Below the pieces are notes generated by a model. That model searched no databases. It was not told the DNA's origin and was given only the letters and a program-made list of their open reading frames with translations. Both the position numbers and the translations under genes were made by a program. This document shows positions 1 through 12,112 of a stretch of DNA of 40,000 nucleotides, in pieces (within the stretch, counting starts at the first letter, position 1; each line of letters starts with the position of its first letter). The stretch spans positions 21,428,486 to 21,468,485 of the forward strand of contig NC_135561.1 of assembly GCF_964340395.1 (NCBI RefSeq), given 5' to 3'. Source of the stretch: Glandiceps talaboti. Lineage: Eukaryota > Hemichordata > Enteropneusta > Spengelidae.

Positions 1-235
1 AACATATTTTTAGGCAAGCGGGGAAAAGTGATAAAATGATTAATACAGAAATAGTGGTCTATGACGGTATTAGATAAAAAAAATGGTTACGTCAAAATAC
101 ACATATCATAATTATAACCCATGAAGCCTACTGATACAGGTTGGAATTTGAAACAAGAACAGGTCTAAATGAATTATCGTTCTGTCGTTACTTTGAAAAT
201 TGAACAGATCCAAACTTAGAATACATTCTTTTTAG
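1..235 (+). other. Intron part upstream of first visible RTK exon
   Basis: No coding signal was found here. The stretch is AT-rich and ends in a pyrimidine-rich acceptor (TTCTTTTTAG) directly before the first exon. It is read as the 3' part of an intron, because the exon after it begins with two bases that complete a split codon. The gene's start must therefore lie before this window. Confidence 0.6.
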
Positions 236-436
236 CGTGCCAACAGGGGTGGTTTGGCAGAAATTGTAACGAGGAATGTCGTTGTGGAAATGGAAAGGAG
301 TGCGATATAAGAGATGGTACGTGTGCCCGGTGTACTGGGGGATTATGCGGTCTTTACTGTACGGACCCCTGTACATGCACGCATCCCATGGAGACCCCCC
401 ACTGCAATGCTTCCAATGTTTGCATTTGCCTAGAAG
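236..436 (+). CDS. RTK exon: EGF-like cysteine-rich ectodomain
   Basis: The exon is bounded by TTTTTAG at its 5' side and GAAG|GTACGT at its 3' side. It is 201 bp and symmetrical in phase (1-1), the usual phase of EGF-type exons. The translation has 14 cysteines in about 67 residues, starting CQQGWFGRNCNEECRC, which is the spacing of tandem EGF/laminin-EGF-like repeats as in MEGF or Tie-type receptors. One N-glycosylation sequon (NAS) lies near the end, which fits an extracellular location. The first cysteines look like the tail of a repeat encoded by an upstream exon. Confidence 0.8.
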
Positions 437-619
437 GTACGTCATTGTTCAAGTACGTGTATATGGCCGTGTATATCACAGATCAAATCTTTAACAACAC
501 CAAGTGTAACAGAAATGTCAACAAACCTCCCAAAACTAAAATATGACGTAATTCCTAATTTCATACGTTATAACTTAGCATTGAAATCAACTATGTCATC
601 TGTACCTGATTTCTTTCAG

Positions 620-795
620 AAAGTCCTACGACAAATGGAGGAATGTATGAAATTTGGATTATTGGAGTAGTCGTTGTATCCGTATTTCTCGTCATTGCTT
701 TCGGTGTCTTGATTTATGCTATGCAGAAGATAAAACAAAATAAGGAGTACAAAAAACTGGATTATATTGATATCGAAGTGGCAAACATGATACAG
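620..795 (+). CDS. RTK exon: transmembrane helix and juxtamembrane
   Basis: The exon follows a TTTCTTTCAG acceptor and ends at ATACAG|GTAAAT. It enters in phase 1 and leaves in phase 0. After a short hydrophilic stretch (SPTTNGG) comes a single hydrophobic segment of about 22 residues (IWIIGVVVVSVFLVIAFGVL). A basic, tyrosine-containing juxtamembrane region follows (KIKQNKEYKKLDYIDIE). This is the layout of a type I receptor: ectodomain, one helix, positive-inside cytoplasmic flank. The two juxtamembrane tyrosines are possible phosphorylation sites, by inference only. Confidence 0.82.
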
Positions 796-799
796 GTAA

Positions 800-860
800 A
801 TGTATGTATGTATGTATGTATGTATGTATGTATGTATGTATGTATGTATGTATGTATGTG
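800..860 (+). repeat. (TGTA)n microsatellite in intron
   Basis: About 15 copies of the tetranucleotide TGTA/TATG begin within a few bases of the 5' splice site of the intron after the transmembrane exon. The tract breaks into TGTGTGTACT at its end. Confidence 0.95.
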
Positions 861-910
861 TGTACTAACCTATGTTCTGTTAGATATTGCATATACTTCT
901 TGTTCTGTAG

Positions 911-1070
911 GAGTTAAGAGAAAAAGTAAAGGGGTTCGAAGTACCAAGAAACAGTTTAAAAATCGAAAAAGGGATAGTCTTGGGTGTAGGAGAATATGGA
1001 CATGTAGTGAAGGCACAGTTACATACTTGTGATGGAAAACAAACTGTTGCAGTCAAAAGTATCAATGAAG
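911..1070 (+). CDS. RTK exon: kinase glycine-rich loop and VAVK
   Basis: The exon runs from TTCTGTAG| to ATGAAG|GTAAAT, 160 bp, phase 0 to 1. It encodes a leader beginning ELREKVKGFEVPRNSLK, then the ATP-binding loop LGVGEYGHVVKA (GxGxxG), then VAVKS with the invariant ATP-anchoring lysine. These are the first two subdomains of a protein kinase. All key residues are intact here. The phase joins the exons on both sides without a stop. Confidence 0.85.
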
Positions 1071-1145
1071 GTAAATTAAAGTCTTAATTACAAACCAAAA
1101 TGAATGTGCCTGATAAAATATCAAATAATCAGAAGCTGAATGTAA

Positions 1146-1275
1146 ACACACACAGACACAGACACACACATACACACACAGACACACACATGCACACAGA
1201 GACACATACATACACGCACAGACACACACATGCACACAGAGACACATACAGACACAAACATACACAAACACACCT
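1146..1275 (+). repeat. CA/ACAGAC-rich simple repeat
   Basis: This is an intronic tract built of ACAC, ACAGAC and ACATAC words. A 40-bp segment starting GACACACACATGCACACAGA recurs at 1181 and 1221, so part of the tract is a two-copy minisatellite. It lies in the intron between the glycine-loop exon and the helix-C exon. Histidine- and threonine-rich ORFs across it are artefacts of the repeat. Confidence 0.9.
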
Positions 1276-1398
1276 TTATTTCTTAGAGTGGCGCCCCTTT
1301 AATATACACAATCTTCCTTGTAGAACAGACAGTAGGTACTACAATCGTCATTACATCTCACATTGTTAATAATACGCTTGTTATTTATTCCCCTGTAG

Positions 1399-1509
1399 AC
1401 AAAGCTCACTACTACAATCATCGTGATTTCTGCCGTGAGGTGGAAACACTCATTTCTGTTAAGGGACATCAAAAGATCATTGAATTCTATGGCGTAATAT
1501 TACAGGAAG
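1399..1509 (+). CDS. RTK exon: kinase helix C
   Basis: The exon follows a TATTCCCCTGTAG acceptor and ends at GAAG|GTAAGG; it is 111 bp and symmetrical in phase 1. It encodes the helix-C region with DFCREVETLISVKGHQKI, including the glutamate expected to pair with the VAVK lysine, then IIEFYGVILQE, which matches the beta-4/beta-5 strands of RTKs (usual form: H.NII...G.). Confidence 0.85.
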
Positions 1510-1813
1510 GTAAGGGTGTTAACTTGGTTTTATACCATTTGGTTATCACTCGATCGAACCTTTTCATAACTATAGTGTTTTTCTTCTTCTTCAAATTCCC
1601 AATTGTTGAAACTACTTTTTAAAATCCAAAGTACACTTTTTTGCATATTATGTGTTTATTTTAACACACATATATCAAATGAAATTGATTACTAATTTCA
1701 CAGTATGTAATATTTTGTTATCCAACTTGTCATTAACAAACTTATTTGTTTGCCAGGTATTCTAGTCGTATGTGCATCTCTATAAATTTACAAATTCATC
1801 TTTTGATTTATAG
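1510..1813 (+). other. Intron, no other feature seen
   Basis: This AT-rich intron of about 300 bp lies between the helix-C and hinge exons, with a GTAAGG donor and a TTTATAG acceptor. A long pyrimidine stretch lies near 1578-1593. Nothing else was recognised. Confidence 0.7.
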
Positions 1814-1974
1814 AACCAAGGTACATAATAGTTGAGTATGCGGGAAATGGAGACCTTTTAAATTACGTCGCAGGGTTGAAATACATGCACGTGATTCCAC
1901 GAGAAGAGGAACAGAGATTAATACAATTTGCCCGGGATGTGACTGAGGCGATGGCATTTCTACGAGAGAAGAAG
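1814..1974 (+). CDS. RTK exon: kinase hinge to helix E
   Basis: The exon follows a TTGATTTATAG acceptor and encodes PRYIIVEYAGNGDLLNYV, which matches the hinge and helix D of RTKs (I..EY...G.L..Y/FL). It continues through a short kinase-insert region and then FARDVTEAMAFLREKK, the helix E that precedes the catalytic loop. It ends at AAG followed by GCAAGT, not GT. Using that GC donor joins REKK directly to IVHRD in the next exon, in phase 0, which is exactly the RTK consensus. Reading past the donor reaches a stop after about eight codons. Confidence 0.83.
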
Positions 1975-2464
1975 GCAAGTAGCAAAACATACAAAGTGTG
2001 ACTTTAAAGCACAAATTTCTTTAATAATAGACTTAGGTAGACATCAGGTATGTTGTCAGTCAAGTTCTAAATAATGTTCAATGAATGTCAAACTTAAATT
2101 GTTTCTAAAAGATCGCGATATTTGTTTTATGAAGGAGAAATTCGGAGTGATGGATGAAGAAGTGAATAATATGTTAATTAATTAGAAATTTTGGTAAAAA
2201 AAAGAAGAAAGGACGTCAAAGTTCAAATATTGTCAAGCAAAAATATGTGCAATTTTACAAATTGCGTGTAAGCTAGGACAACTTACTAATAACAAGATGT
2301 AGTTTTACAGAAAACAAGGGGAACTCCTTATCTATTACCCAGATTTATCTGTACATATTCAGTTTTCTGATGCAATTGTTACTAATTCAACCATTATCCA
2401 AATATCCAAAAATCGTTTCAATCGCGTTATAAGCAGTCATTGGTTCATTTATTTCGCTTCTCAG
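1975..2464 (+). other. GC-AG intron
   Basis: The donor is GCAAGT after AAG, which fits the strong flanking consensus expected for GC-type donors. The acceptor is TTCGCTTCTCAG. The body is AT-rich and no coding potential or RNA gene was recognised in it. Confidence 0.7.
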
Positions 2465-2590
2465 ATCGTACATCGTGATGTTGCTGCCAGGAATGTACTT
2501 ATAACTGATGACTAAGTAGCTAAGATTGGTGACTTTGGTCTCAGTAGAAATGTTTTCAGTACCAAGGGAAGATACGAAAAAGTTCCATGG
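2465..2590 (+). CDS. RTK exon: catalytic loop, DFG, activation loop
   Basis: The exon starts after CTTCTCAG and ends at CCATGG|GTAAAT; it is 126 bp, 42 codons, phase 0 to 0. It encodes IVHRDVAARNVLITDD, then a TAA codon at 2513-2515, then VAKIGDFGLSRN and an activation loop with a tyrosine (GRYEKVPW). HRDxAARN is specific to tyrosine kinases. The position of the stop is normally an aromatic or asparagine residue, so TAA could arise from TAT or TAC by one change. The rest of the exon is well preserved, so the break looks recent or could be an error. Confidence 0.82.
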
Positions 2591-2713
2591 GTAAATGTTT
2601 AACTGATGCTAAAACATTGAATTTAGAAAACTAACCTGGTCGTGCCTATCAAATGCTACTTTCTACCTAGGCCATGAAACTTTATTTTATAAATTATTAC
2701 CTACGATTATCCA
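2591..2713 (+). other. Start of last visible intron before satellite
   Basis: A GTAAAT donor opens an intron of which only about 120 bp of ordinary sequence remain before the satellite array begins. The partner acceptor is not seen in the window. Confidence 0.6.
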
Positions 2714-5700
2714 TGTACAACCTTCCTTTACAACGACATTCACTGATGATCAGATTGTATATAGTACAGCCTTTCTATACTACGACATTCAGTTACTGAT
2801 GATCAGATTGTATATAGTACAGCCTTCCTTTACTACGACATTCAGTTACTGATGATCAGATTGTATAAAGTACAGCCTTCCTATACAACGACATTCAGTT
2901 ACTGATGATCAGATTGTATATAGTACAGCCTTCCTATACTACGACATTCAGTTACTGATGATCAGATTGTATATAGTACAGCCTTCCTATACTACGACAT
3001 TCAGTTACTGACGATCAGATTGTATATAGTACAGCCTTCCTATACTACGACATTCAGTTACTGATGATCAGATTGTATATAGTACAGCCTTCCTATACTA
3101 CGACATTCAGTTACTGATGATCAGATTGTATATAGTACAGCCTTCCTATACTACGACATTCAGTTACTGATGATCAGATTGTATATAGTACAGCCTTCCT
3201 ATACTACGACATTCAGTTACTGATGATCAGATTGTATATAGTACAGCCTTCCTATACTACGACATTCAGTTACTGATGATCAGATTGTATATAGTACAGC
3301 CTTCCTATACTACGACATTCAGTTACTGATGATCAGATTGTATATAGTACAGCCTTCCTATACTACGACATTCAGTTACTGATGATCAGATTGTATATAG
3401 TACAGCCTTCCTATACTACGACATTCAGTTACTGATGATCAGATTGTATATAGTACAGCCTTCCTATACTACGACATTCAGTTACTGATGATCAGATTGT
3501 ATATAGTACAGCCTTCCTATACTACGACATTCAGTTACTGATGATCAGATTGTATATAGTACAGCCTTCCTATACTACGACATTCAGTTACTGCTAATCA
3601 GATTGTATATAGTACAGCCTTCCTATACTACGACATTCAGTTACTGATGATCAGATTGTATATAGTACAGCCTTCCTGTACTACGACATTCAGTTACTGA
3701 TGATCAGATTGTATATAGTACAGCCTTCCTGTACTACGACATTCAGTTACTGATGATCAGATTGTATATAGTACAGCCTTCCTGTACTACGACATTCAGT
3801 TACTGATGATCAGATTGTATATAGTACAGCCTTCCTATACTACGACATTCAGTTACTGATGATCAGATTGTATATAGTACAGCCTTCCTATACTACGACA
3901 TTTAGTTACTGACGATCAGATTGTATATAGTACAGCCTTCCTATACTACGACATTCAGTTACTGCTAATCAGATTGTATATAGTACAGCCTTCCTATACA
4001 ACGACATTCAGTTACTGACGATCAGATTGTATATAGTACAGCCTTCCTATACTACGACATTTAGTTACTGACGATCAGATTGTATATAGTACAGTCTTCC
4101 TATACAACGACATTCAGTTACTGCTAATCAGATTGTATATAGTACAGCCTTCCTATACAACGACATTCAGTTACTGACGATCAGATTGTATATAGTACAG
4201 CCTTCCTATATTACGACATTCAGTTACTGACGATCAGATTGTATATAGTACAACCTTCCTATACTACGACATTCAGTTACTGATGATCAGATTGTATATA
4301 GTACAGCCTTCCTATACTACGACATTCAGTTACTGATGATCAGATTGTATATAGTACAACCTTCCTATACTACGACATTCAGTTACTGACGATCAGATTG
4401 TATATAGTACAACCTTCCTATACTACGACATTCAGTTACTGATGATCAGATTGTATATAGTACAGCCTTCCTATACTACGACATTCAGTTACTGATGATC
4501 AGATTGTATATAGTACAACCTTCCTATACTACGACATTCAGTTACTGACGATCAGATTGTATATAGTACAACCTTCCTATACTACGACATTCAGTTACTG
4601 ATGATCAGATTGTATATAGTACAGCCTTCCTATACAACGACATTCAGTTACTGATGATCAGATTGTATATAGTACAGCCTTCCTATACTACGACATTCAG
4701 TTACTGATGATCAGATTGTATATAGTACAACCTTCCTATACTACGACATTCAGTTACTGATGATCAGATTGTATATAGTACAGCCTTCCTATACTACGAC
4801 ATTCAGTTACTGATGATCAGATTGTATATAGTACAGCCTTCCTATACTACGACATTCAGTTACTGACGATCAGATTGTATATAGTACAGCCTTCCTATAC
4901 TACGACATTCAGTTACTGATGATCAGATTGTATATAGTACAGCCTTCCTATACTACGACATTCAGTTACTGATGATCAGATTGTATATAGTACAGCCATC
5001 CTATACTACGACATTCAGTTACTGATGATCAGATTGTATATAGTACAGCCTTCCTATACTACGACATTCAGTTACTGCTAATCAGATTGTATATAGTACA
5101 GCCTTCCTATACTACGACATTCAGTTACTGATGATCAGATTGTATATAGTACAGCCTTCCTATACTACGACATTCAGTTACTGCTAATCAGATTGTATAT
5201 AGTACAGCCTTCCTATACTACGACATTCAGTTACTGATGATCAGATTGTATATAGTACAACCTTCCTATACTACGACATTCAGTTACTGATGATCAGATT
5301 GTATATAGTACAACCTTCCTATACTACGACATTCAGTTACTGCTAATCAGATTGTATATAGTACAGCCTTCCTATACTACGACATTCAGTTACTGATGAT
5401 CAGATTGTATATAGTACAGCCTTCCTATACTACGACATTCAGTTACTGATGATCAGATTGTATATAGTACAGCCTTCCTGTACTACGACATTCAGTTACT
5501 GATGATCAGATTGTATATAGTACAGCCTTCCTATATTACGACATTCAGTTACTGATGATCAGATTGTATATAGTACAGCCTTCCTATACTACGACATTCA
5601 GTTACTGATGATCAGATTGTATATAGTACAGCCTTCCTATACTACGACATTCAGTTACTGATGATCAGATTGTATATAGTACAGCCTTCCTGTACTACGA

Positions 5701-6722
5701 CATTCAGTTACTGATGATCAGATTGTATATAGTACAGCCTTCCTATATTACGACATTCAGTTACTGATGATCAGATTGTATATAGTACAGCCTTCCTATA
5801 CTACGACATTCAGTTACTGATGATCAGATTGTATATAGTACAGCCTTCCTATACTACGACATTCAGTTACTGATGATCAGATTGTATATAGTACAACCTT
5901 CCTATACTACGACATTCAGTTACTGATGATCAGATTGTATATAGTACAGCCTTCCTATACTACGACATTCAGTTACTGATGATCAGATTGTATATAGTAC
6001 AGCCTTCCTATACTACGACATTCAGTTACTGATGATCAGATTGTATATAGTACAGCCTTCCTATACTACGACATTCAGTTACTGATGATCAGATTGTATA
6101 TAGTACAGCCTTCCTATACTACGACATTCAGTTACTGACGATCAGATTGTATATAGTACAGCCTTCCTATACTACGACATTCAGTTACTGATGATCAGAT
6201 TGTATATAGTACAGCCTTCCTATACTACGACATTCAGTTACTGATGATCAGATTGTATATAGTACAGCCTTCCTATACTACGACATTCAGTTACTGCTAA
6301 TCAGATTGTATATAGTACAGCCTTCCTATACTACGACATTCAGTTACTGATGATCAGATTGTATATAGTACAACCTTCCTATACTACGACATTCAGTTAC
6401 TGACGATCAGATTGTATATAGTACAGCCTTCCTATACTACGACATTCAGTTACTGATGATCAGATTGTATATAGTACAACCTTCCTATACTACGACATTC
6501 AGTTACTGCTAATCAGATTGTATATAGTACAACCTTCCTATACTACGACATTCAGTTACTGATGATCAGATTGTATATAGTACAACCTTCCTATACTACG
6601 ACATTCAGTTACTGCTAATCAGATTGTATATAGTACAACCTTCCTATACTACGACATTCAGTTACTGCTAATCAGATTGTATATAGTACAACCTTCCTAT
6701 ACTACGACATTCAGTTACTGAC

Positions 6723-9700
6723 GATCAGATTGTATATAGTACAGCCTTCCTATACTACGACATTCAGTTACTGATGATCAGATTGTATATAGTACAGCCT
6801 TCCTATACTACGACATTCAGTTACTGATGATCAGATTGTATATAGTACAGCCTTCCTATACTACGACATTCAGTTACTGATGATCAGATTGTATATAGTA
6901 CAACCTTCCTATACTACGACATTCAGTTACTGCTAATCAGATTGTATATAGTACAACCTTCCTATACTACGACATTCAGTTACTGCTAATCAGATTGTAT
7001 ATAGTACAACCTTCCTATACTACGACATTCAGTTACTGACGATCAGATTGTATATAGTACAGCCTTCCTATACTACGACATTCAGTTACTGATGATCAGA
7101 TTGTATATAGTACAGCCTTCCTATACTACGACATTCAGTTACTGATGATCAGATTGTATATAGTACAGCCTTCCTATACTACGACATTCAGTTACTGATG
7201 ATCAGATTGTATATAGTACAGCCTTCCTATACTACGACATTCAGTTACTGATGATCAGATTGTATATAGTACAGCCTTCCTATACTACAACATTCAGTTA
7301 CTGATGATCAGATTGTATATAGTACAGCCTTCCTATACTACGACATTCAGTTACTGATGATCAGATTGTATATAGTACAACCTTCCTATACTACGACATT
7401 CAGTTACTGATGATCAGATTGTATATAGTACAACCTTCCTATACTACGACATTCAGTTACTGATGATCAGATTGTATATAGTACAGCCTTCCTATACTAC
7501 GACATTCAGTTACTGATGATCAGATTGTATATAGTACAGCCTTCCTATACTACGACATTCAGTTACTGATGATCAGATTGTATATAGTACAGCCTTCCTA
7601 TACTACGACATTCAGTTACTGATGATCAGATTGTATATAGTACAGCCTTCCTATACTACGACATTCAGTTACTGATGATCAGATTGTATATAGTACATTC
7701 TTCCTATACTACGACATTCAGTTACTGATGATCAGATTGTATATAGTACAGCCTTCCTATACTACGACATTCAGTTACTGATGATCAGATTGTATATAGT
7801 ACAGCCTTCCTATACTACGACATTCAGTTACTGATGATCAGATTGTATATAGTACAATCTTCCTATACTACGACATTCAGTTACTGATGATCAGATTGTA
7901 TATAGTACAATCTTCCTATACTACGACATTCAGTTACTGATGATCAGATTGTATATAGTACAGCCTTCCTATACTACGACATTCAGTTACTGCTAATCAG
8001 ATTGTATATAGTACAGCCTTCCTATACTACGACATTCAGTTACTGATGATCAGATTGTATATAGTACAATCTTCCTATACTATGACATTCAGTTACTGAT
8101 GATCAGATTGTATATAGTACAGCCTTCCTATACTACGACATTCAGTTACTGCTAATCAGATTGTATATAGTACAGCCTTCCTATACTACGACATTCAGTT
8201 ACTGATGATCAGATTGTATATAGTACAGCCTTCCTATACTACGACATTCAGTTATTGACGATCAGATTGTATATAGTACAGCCTTCCTATACTACGACAT
8301 TCAGTTACTGATGATCAGATTGTATATAGTACAGCCTTCCTTTACCACGACATTCAGTTACTGATGATCAGATTGTATATAGTACAGCCTTCCTATACTA
8401 CGACATTCAGTTACTGATGATCAGATTGCATATAGTACAGCCTTCCTATACTACGACATTCAGTTACTGATGATCAGATTGTATATAGTACAACCTTCCT
8501 ATACTACGACATTCAGTTACTGATGATCAGATTGTATATAGTACAGCCTTCCTATACTACGACATTCAGTTACTGATGATCAGATTGTATATAGTACAGC
8601 CTTCCTATACTACGACATTCAGTTACTGATGATCAGATTGTATATAGTACAACCTTCCTATACTACGACATTCAGTTACTGCTAATCAGATTGTATATAG
8701 TACAGCCTTCCTATACTACGACATTCAGTTACTGACGATCAGATTGTATATAGTACAGCCTTCCCATACTACGACATCCAGTCACTGCTAATCAGATTGT
8801 ATATAGTACAGCCTTCCTATACTACGACATTCAGTTACTGATGATCAGATTGTATATAGTACAGCCTTCCTATACTACGACATTCAGTTACTGATGATCA
8901 GATTGTATATAGTACAGCCTTCCTATACTACGACATTCAGTTACTGACGATCAGATTGTATATAGTACAGCCTTCCTATATTACGACATTCAGTTACTGA
9001 TGATCAGATCGTATATAGTACAGCCTTCCTATACTACGACATTCAGTTACTGATGATCAGATTGTATATAGTACAACCTTCCTATACTACGACATTCAGT
9101 TACTGCTAATCAGATTGTATATAGTACAGCCTTCCTATACTACGACATTCAGTTACTGACGATCAGATTGTATATAGTACAGCCTTCCTATACAACGACA
9201 TTCAGTTACTGATGATCAGATTGTATATAGTACAGCCTTCCTATACTACGACATTCAGTTACTGCTAATCAGATTGTATATAGTACAGCCTTCCTATACT
9301 ACGACATTCAGTTACTGATGATCAGATTGTATATAGTACAGCCTTCCTATACTACGACATTCAGTTACTGATGATCAGATTGTATATAGTACAGCCTTCC
9401 TATACTACGACATTCAGTTACTGATGATCAGATTGTATATAGTACAGCCTTCCATTACTACGACATTCAGTTACTGCTAATCAGATTGTATATAGTACAG
9501 CCTTCCTATACTACGACATTCAGTTACTGATGATCAGATTGTATATAGTACAACCTTCCTATACTACAACATTCAGTTACTGATGATCAGATTGTATATA
9601 GTACAGCCTTCCTATACTACGACATTCAGTTACTGATGATCAGATTGTATATAGTACAGCCTTCCTATACAACGACATTCAGTTACTGCTAATCAGATTG

Positions 9701-12112
9701 TATATAGTACAGCCTTCCTATACTACGACATTCAGTTACTGATGATCAGATTGTATATAGTACAACCTTCCTTTACTACGACATTCAGTTACTGATGATC
9801 AGATTGTATATAGTACAGCCTTCCTATACTACGACATTCAGTTACTGATGATCAGATTGTATATAGTACAGCCTTCCTATACTACGACATTCAGTTACTG
9901 ACGATCAGATTGTATATAGTACAGCCTTCCTATACTACGACATTCAGTTACTGATGATCAGATTGTATATAGTACAACCTTCCTTTACTACGACATTCAG
10001 TTACTGATGATCAGATTGTATATAGTACAGCCTTCCTATACTACGACATTCAGTTACTGATGATCAGATTGTATATAGTACAGCCTTCCTATACTACGAC
10101 ATTCAGTTACTGACGATCAGATTGTATATAGTACAGCCTTCCTATACTACGACATTCAGTTACTGATGATCAGATTGTATATAGTACAGCCTTCCTATAC
10201 TACAACATTCAGTTACTGATGATCAGATTGTATATAGTACAGCCTTCCTATACCACGACATTCAGTTACTGATAATCAGATTGTATATAGTACAGCCTTC
10301 CTATACTACGACATTCAGTTACTGATAATCAGATTGTATATAGTACAGCCTTCCTATACTACGACATTCAGTTACTGATGATCAGATTGTATATAGTACA
10401 GCCTTCCTATACTACGACATTCACTGCTAATCAGATTGTATATAGTACAGCCTTCCTATACTACGACATTCACTGCTAATCAGATTGTATATAGTACAAT
10501 CTTCCTATACTACGACATTCAGTTACAGATAATCAGATTGTATATAGTACAATCTTCCTATACTACGACATTCAGTTACTGATGATCAGATTGTATATAG
10601 TACAGCCTTCCTATACTACGACATTCAGTTACTGATGATCAGATTGTATATAGTACAGCCTTCCTATACTACGACATTCACTGATGATCAGATTGTATAT
10701 AGTACAGCCTTCCTTTACTACGACATTCAGTTACTGATGATCAGATTGTATATAGTACAGCCTTCCTATACTACGACATTCAGTTACTGATGATCAGATT
10801 GTATATAGTACAGCCTTCCTATACTACGACATTCAGTTACTGATGATCAGATTGTATATAGTACAGCCTTCCTATACTACGACATTCAGTTACTGATGAT
10901 CAGATTGTATATAGTACAGCCTTCCTATACTACGACATTCAGTTACTGCTAATCAGATTGTATATAGTACAGCCTTCCTATACTACGACATTCAGTTACA
11001 GATGATCAGATTGTATATAGTACAGCCTTCCTATACTACGACATTCAGTTACAGATGATCAGATTGTATATAGTACAGCCTTCCTATACTACGACATTCA
11101 GTTACTGATGATCGGATTGTATATAGTACAATCTTCCTATACTACGACATTCAGTTACTGATGATCAGATTGTATATAGTACAGCCTTCCTATACTACGA
11201 CATTCAGTTACAGATGATCAGATTGTATATAGTACAGCCTTCCTATACTACGACATTCAGTTACTGATGATCAGATAGTATATAGTACAGCCTTCCTATA
11301 CTACGACATTCAGTTACTGATGATCAGATTGTATATAGTACAGCCTTCCTATACTACGACATTCAGTTACTGATGATCAGATTGTATATAGTACAGCCTT
11401 CCTATACTACGACATTCAGTTACTGATGATCAGATTGTATATAGTACAATCTTCCTATACTACGACATTCAGTTACTGATGATCAGATTGTATATAGTAC
11501 AATCTTCCTATACTACGACATTCAGTTACTGATGATCAGATTGTATATAGTACAGCCTTCCTATACTACGACATTCAGTTACTGATGATCAGATTGTATA
11601 TAGTACAATCTTCCTATACTACGACATTCAGTTACTGATGATCAGATTGTATATAGTACAGCCTTCCTATACTACGACATTCAGTTACTGATGATCAGAT
11701 TGTATATAGTACAGCCTTCCTTTACTACGACATTCAGTTACTGATGATCAGATTGTATATAGTACAGCCTTCCTATACTACGACATTCAGTTACTGATGA
11801 TCATATTGTATATAGTACAGCCTTCCTATACTACGACATTCAGTTACAGATGATCAGATTGTATATAGTACAGCCTTCCTATACTACGACATTCAGTTAC
11901 AGATGATCAGATTGTATACAGTACAGCCTTCCTATACTACGACATTCACTGCTAATCAGATTGTATATAGTACAGCCTTCCTATACTACGACATTCAGTT
12001 ACTGATGATCAGATTGTATATAGTACAATCTTCCTATACTACGACATTCAGTTACTGATGATCAGATTGTATATAGTACAGCCTTCCTATACTACGACAT
12101 TCAGTTACTGAT
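6723..12112 (+). repeat. 5390-bp higher-order repeat, copy 1
   Basis: The block holds 102 monomers, 98 of 53 bp and four of 49 bp, which sum exactly to 5390 bp. About ten rare variants recur at the same offset in the next copy: TACATTC (7691), TTTACCACG (8341), CCCATACT with CATCCAGTC (8761), AGATCGTA (about 9007), CCATTACT (9451), ATCGGATT (11111), AGATAGTA (11271) and CATATTG (11801). I found no difference at the sites compared. Confidence 0.88.

Larger units (their letters stand above)
236..2590 (+). pseudogene. Receptor tyrosine kinase gene, partial, with internal stop
   Basis: Six exons (236-436, 620-795, 911-1070, 1399-1509, 1814-1974, 2465-2590) join in consistent phase into an EGF-rich ectodomain tail, one membrane-spanning helix and the N-terminal two-thirds of a tyrosine kinase domain. 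A receptor tyrosine kinase sits in the plasma membrane and phosphorylates tyrosines after ligand binding; that role is known for the family, and the ligand here is unknown. Key residues are present: a GVGEYG loop, VAVK lysine, a helix-C glutamate in REVETL, HRDVAARN and DFG. The EGF-like ectodomain suggests a Tie-like or multi-EGF receptor, but I cannot fix the subfamily. The 5' exons lie upstream of the window. The 3' kinase exons (WMAPE region and C-lobe) are not found before the window ends. An in-frame TAA at 2513-2515 would truncate the protein before DFG. It may be a pseudogene, a null allele or a sequencing error, so 'pseudogene' is provisional. Confidence 0.7.

Noticed and set aside
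188-494. ORFs overlapping the EGF exon in other frames
   Set aside because: The exon frame 236-436 has cysteine spacing, correct phase and splice sites; the others are shadows.
1062-1369. Histidine/threonine-rich and cysteine/valine-rich ORFs on both strands
   Set aside because: They are translations of the CA-rich simple repeat in an intron, with no splice or family support.
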